From the NCBI GenBank assembly GCA_025964215.1, contig JAOPZG010000596.1:1-6720 (forward strand): a stretch of DNA of 6,720 nucleotides, in the 5' to 3' direction. Below the pieces are notes generated by a model, which was not told where the DNA came from, searched no databases, and worked only from the letters and a program-made list of their open reading frames with translations. Source of the DNA: Conexibacter sp. (GTDB lineage: Bacteria; Actinomycetota; Thermoleophilia; Solirubrobacterales; Solirubrobacteraceae). A program made the translations under genes and the position numbers. Positions 5,585 to 6,720 of the stretch are shown here, in pieces (the first letter of the stretch is position 1; each line of letters begins with the position of its first letter).

Positions 5585-6197
5585 CGTCGACGCCTACGCG
5601 GCCGGCCACACCACGCCCTTCGGGGCGTGGATGGATCGGCTGCACGCCGAGGCCGCGACCGAGCTGCCCTACCCGTCGATGCTCAGCGGCCCGGTCGTCG
5701 GTCGGCTGCTGGAGACGCTCGTCTTCGTCATGCGCCCGCGGCTCGTCGTCGAGGTCGGCACCTACGCCGGCTACAGCGCGCTGGCGATGGCCGCCGCGCT
5801 GCCGCTCGGCGGGCGGCTCGTGACGCTCGAGATCGCCGACCAGCACGCCGACTTCGCCCAGCGCCACGTCGACGCCTCGCCGTTCGCCGACCGCATCGAG
5901 ATCCTGCGCGGTCCGGCGCTGGCGTCGCTCGACAGCCTCGACGGCCCGTTCGACCTGGTGTTCATCGACGCCGACAAGACCGGCTACCCCGACTACTACG
6001 AGGCGGCGCTGGCCAAGCTCGCGCCGACCGGCCTGATCGTGGTCGACAACACGCTGCGCGACGGCGGCGTCCTGGATCCCGACAGCGACGGCGACCGCAT
6101 GATCGCGGACCTCAACGACCGCTGGGTCGCCGACGAGCGCGTGATCGCCACGCAGCTCACGGTTCGCGACGGCGTGACGCTGATCCGCCCGCGCTGA
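5562..6197 (+). CDS. Class I SAM-dependent O-methyltransferase (catechol/caffeoyl-CoA OMT-like)
   Basis: Predicted cytoplasmic enzyme transferring a methyl group from S-adenosylmethionine to a hydroxyl, probably on a catechol-like or other small substrate with a divalent metal. At 211 residues it has normal length for this family (Methyltransf_3 type). SAM motif I is VVEVGTYAGYSALAMA (62-77), and the acidic end of the second strand is E90 in LVTLE. Likely metal ligands are D136 (with D138 and K139 in FIDADK) and D162-N163 in VVDN, the family signature. LSGPVVGRLLETLV (41-54) matches the helix before motif I. Start ATG 5562 overlaps the SPFH gene and lacks a good Shine-Dalgarno, so it is probably translationally coupled. 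The link to SRP or SPFH function is unclear; it may simply ride in the operon. Confidence 0.9.
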   Translation: MSDLVRSDVDAYAAGHTTPFGAWMDRLHAEAATELPYPSMLSGPVVGRLLETLVFVMRPRLVVEVGTYAGYSALAMAAALPLGGRLVTLEIADQHADFAQRHVDASPFADRIEILRGPALASLDSLDGPFDLVFIDADKTGYPDYYEAALAKLAPTGLIVVDNTLRDGGVLDPDSDGDRMIADLNDRWVADERVIATQLTVRDGVTLIRPR

Positions 6198-6213
6198 GGC
6201 CCGCCCGCGGGCC
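6198..6213. terminator. Palindrome between O-methyltransferase and ffh
   Basis: GGCCCGC (6198-6204) and GCGGGCC (6207-6213) form a near-perfect palindrome directly after the O-methyltransferase stop and 1 nt before the ffh -10-like element. With a realistic 4-nt loop the stem is 6 bp. It could be a weak terminator or a protein-binding site at the ffh promoter; no U-tract is present. Confidence 0.35.
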
Positions 6214-6214
6214 G

Positions 6215-6220
6215 TACACT
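6215..6220 (+). promoter_or_regulatory. Putative -10 element for ffh
   Basis: TACACT (TAnnnT form) ends 10 nt before the ffh GTG at 6231. There is no Shine-Dalgarno in the gap, so initiation would be leaderless or nearly so. No clear -35 is seen in the preceding coding end and palindrome. Confidence 0.45.
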
Positions 6221-6230
6221 GAGCGGCCTC

Positions 6231-6720
6231 GTGTTCGACGCCCTTGCCGAGAAGCTCCAGGAGACCCTGTCCGACGTCCGCGGCCGCGGCACGCTGACCG
6301 AGGACGACGTCAACAAGGCGATGCGCGAGATCCGCCTCGCGCTGCTGGAGGCCGACGTCAACTTCAAGGTCGTCAAGCAGTTCACGGCGACCGTCAAGGA
6401 GCGCTGCCTCGGCGCCGGCGTCCTCGGCCAGCTCAACCCCGGCCAGCAGGTCGTCAAGATCGTCAACGAGGAGCTCACCGCCCTGATGGGCGGCTCCTCG
6501 GCCGGCATCACCTTCGCGCCGCGCCCGCCGACGGTCATCCTCATGGCCGGCCTCCAGGGCTCCGGCAAGACGACCGCCACGGCCAAGCTCGCGCGCCTGC
6601 TCAAAGAGCAGAACGGCTCCTCGGTCGCCGTCGCCGCCTGCGACGTCTACCGCCCGGCCGCCGTCGAGCAGCTCATCAAGGTCGGCGGCCAGGCCGGTGC
6701 CGCGGTCTACGAGCAGGGGA
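6231..6720 (+). CDS. ffh: Signal recognition particle protein Ffh/SRP54 (5' part, runs off window)
   Basis: Ffh is the SRP GTPase that binds 4.5S/SRP RNA and signal sequences and docks on FtsY. The 163 codons present cover the N domain (1-88), including MFDALAEKLQETLSDVRGRG (1-20), the ALLEADVN motif (37-44) and FTATVKERCLG (51-61), and the start of the G domain: G1 GLQGSGKTT (107-115) and G2 DVYRPAAVEQL (138-148). GLQGSGKTT and the N-terminal FDAL start separate it from FtsY. The rest of the G domain and the RNA- and signal-binding M domain lie beyond the window end. GTG 6231 is chosen because it starts exactly at the conserved N-terminus and sits behind a -10-like element. It begins 33 nt after the O-methyltransferase stop. 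Confidence 0.97.
   Translation, partial: MFDALAEKLQETLSDVRGRGTLTEDDVNKAMREIRLALLEADVNFKVVKQFTATVKERCLGAGVLGQLNPGQQVVKIVNEELTALMGGSSAGITFAPRPPTVILMAGLQGSGKTTATAKLARLLKEQNGSSVAVAACDVYRPAAVEQLIKVGGQAGAAVYEQG

Noticed and set aside
1..6720. CRISPR array, insertion sequence, phage or toxin-antitoxin genes
   Set aside because: No regularly spaced repeats, transposase or integrase-like proteins, or small gene pairs are seen on either strand.

Overview
The window is very GC-rich bacterial chromosome, with third codon positions almost always G or C. It carries housekeeping genes for chromosome condensation and co-translational membrane targeting. Codon usage, GTG starts, leaderless-looking starts and protein style suggest a high-GC actinobacterium, most likely class Thermoleophilia (Solirubrobacterales-like). 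That placement is inference; no rRNA or other taxonomic marker is present.

Layout: (1) 1-2032 (+), the 3' half of smc: second part of the hinge, returning coiled coil and ATPase C-lobe, with the gene's start outside the window. (2) 2033-2255, non-coding, with three successive inverted repeats, the central one having 14-bp perfect arms. (3) 2256-2618 (+), a small PRC-barrel-like protein. (4) 2615-3100 (-), a GNAT acetyltransferase whose stop shares a CTAG with the PRC gene and whose possible ATG shares a CATG with ftsY. (5) 3099-4103 (+), ftsY, the SRP receptor GTPase, followed by an in-frame partial duplication of its own 3' end. (6) 4207-4638 (+), a short NfeD-type membrane protein, and 4676-5584 (+), a stomatin/SPFH protein, a classic functional pair. 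(7) 5562-6197 (+), a class I SAM-dependent O-methyltransferase overlapping the SPFH gene by 23 nt. (8) 6231 to the window end (+), the 5' part of ffh, the SRP54 GTPase.

FtsY and Ffh are direct partners: Ffh on the SRP RNA binds signal sequences and docks on FtsY at the membrane. NfeD and SPFH proteins organise membrane microdomains or membrane-protein quality control, so most of the window concerns membrane biogenesis. smc next to ftsY and ffh is a recurrent bacterial arrangement. The PRC and GNAT genes are interposed accessory genes.

The most unusual signal lies in smc at about 207-268, in the codons joining the two halves of the SMC hinge. The DNA there reads as a tRNA-like element: a perfect TpsiC arm with a canonical TTCGAAT loop, a following acceptor 3' strand with discriminator A and CC, and a matching acceptor 5' strand followed by the expected T at position 8. 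Only 26 nt lie between, too few for both a D arm and an anticodon arm, so it resembles a tmRNA-type tRNA-like domain more than a full tRNA. The reading frame stays open through it, and its codons switch to A/T-ending choices foreign to the flanks.
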